From the NCBI RefSeq assembly GCF_002215035.1, contig NZ_NKFP01000004.1:373726-437725 (forward strand): a DNA stretch of 64,000 nt, in the 5' to 3' direction. Made by a program: the position numbers and the translations under genes. This DNA is from Leptolyngbya ohadii IS1. Its GTDB lineage: Bacteria; Cyanobacteriota; Cyanobacteriia; Elainellales; Elainellaceae. Positions 63,510-64,000 of the stretch are shown one piece after another; within the stretch, counting starts at the first letter, position 1; each line of letters begins with the position of its first letter. A model generated the notes under the pieces. It was not told where the DNA came from, made no database searches, and was given only the letters and a program-made list of their open reading frames with translations.

Positions 63510-64000
63510 ATGAGTATTCAAGTATCTTCCGTTCCCGAACAGACTGGACTGAGCAATGCAGCACAGCAGCGGCTCGATTTTGCCAATCATCTGATTGACC
63601 TGGCGAAGCAATCCCCGTCAGCAGAGTGGCTAAAACCCTTGCGCGATCGCTCCCTTGCCCTTATTCAAGAGCAATCCTTTCCCACCACAAAAGACGAAGA
63701 GTGGCGGTTCACGGATTTGTCCGATCTGGTAAAGGTGCGGTTTGAGCAGATCGATCGCCATTCCGCCGTCAATGTGGATGCCGTCACCCAGTTTGCGCTG
63801 ACAGAGGAAAGCACGCGGCTCGTGTTTGTGAACGGGATGTATGCCCCGGAACTTTCGACGATCGCCCCTGAAACCGGATTAACGGTCAGTAACCTGTCTG
63901 GCATTTCTGAAGCTCAGCGGGGTTCGCTGGAAAACTATCTGGGACAGCAGCCCGGTTCTGAGGAGCTTTTTACAGCTCTGAATACGGCAGGAATTAGCGA
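63510..64000 (+). CDS. sufD: Fe-S cluster assembly protein SufD (truncated by window end)
   Basis: ATG 63510 begins MSIQVSSVPEQTGLSNAAQQRLDFAN; 163 residues are visible before the window ends. The N-terminal pattern SFPTTKDEEWRFTDLSDLVKVRF and LVFVNGMYAPELS is typical of SufD, the partner of SufB. The remainder and sufS should lie beyond 64000. It is 3 bp from sufC, so the pair is coupled. Confidence 0.95.
   Translation, partial: MSIQVSSVPEQTGLSNAAQQRLDFANHLIDLAKQSPSAEWLKPLRDRSLALIQEQSFPTTKDEEWRFTDLSDLVKVRFEQIDRHSAVNVDAVTQFALTEESTRLVFVNGMYAPELSTIAPETGLTVSNLSGISEAQRGSLENYLGQQPGSEELFTALNTAGIS

Noticed and set aside
62766-63611. 281-residue minus-strand ORF
   Set aside because: Antisense to sufC and the start of sufD.
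1-64000. tRNA, rRNA, tmRNA or riboswitch genes
   Set aside because: Looked for T-loop GGTTCRANTCC patterns and known leaders; none convinced. Without a covariance search, short structured RNAs may be missed.

Overview
The window is a stretch of cyanobacterial chromosome. It carries petC-petA (Rieske protein and cytochrome f), the ferredoxin-thioredoxin reductase catalytic chain, the SufR-controlled suf cluster, plastid-type pyruvate dehydrogenase E2, Get3d, and several families found mainly in cyanobacteria and plastids (CPP1-like, DUF760, DUF1802, DUF2862, YlqD). The HIP1 octamer GCGATCGC and its core are frequent in the coding DNA. No heterocyst genes are present, and a filamentous non-heterocystous (Leptolyngbya-like) lineage is my guess only. 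I found no rRNA, tRNA, CRISPR array or prophage.

Layout. 0.3-10.5 kb: membrane proteins, a DUF1574 gene split by an inverted 71-bp duplication, a glutathione S-transferase and TetR regulator sharing one operator, a glycosyltransferase, a GvpV-like coiled coil and DUF1802. 10.6-25.3 kb: CbbX-type AAA+ ATPase, subtilase, rpe, acyl-ACP/CoA synthetase, YlqD-pdhC, a degenerate LysM/M23 protein, HtrA, scpB, an ABC ATPase and accA. 25.3-34 kb: a long repeat-filled spacer, then SDR, folE, a pentapeptide protein, petCA, and secreted Cys-rich and TPR proteins. 34-38.8 kb: ABC ATPase-rsmG, then an accessory patch of mazEF, DUF433, a complete IS630 element and an AT-richer HNH protein. 38.9-44 kb: a five-gene nucleotide-sugar operon. 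44.4-56.5 kb: Get3d, DUF2862, hisF, a WecA-like transferase, cinA, an orphan histidine kinase, a HerA-like ATPase and a group 2 sigma factor. 56.6-64 kb: an RTX protein, a small duplicated-domain protein, sufR facing ftrC-sufB-sufC-sufD, with sufD cut by the window edge.

The most striking unexplained feature lies between the genes. Most spacers carry short degenerate tandem arrays of 3-8 units with a period of about 11-17 bp. The unit sequence is private to each locus. Some arrays begin at a stop codon, and one contains the cinA start codon. These arrays code for nothing obvious and do not match the heptameric STRR, HIP1 or palindromic dispersed repeats that are also present. They were found by eye and need a genome-wide autocorrelation test.

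Other points worth following: the split DUF1574 gene; ftrC placed between sufR and sufB behind two SufR boxes; a LysM/M23 protein with its metal ligands replaced; a subtilase with Glu at the catalytic Asp position; a sugar operon with a CDP-glucose synthase but no CDP-glucose dehydratase; and an IS630 transposase split at a run of eight C.
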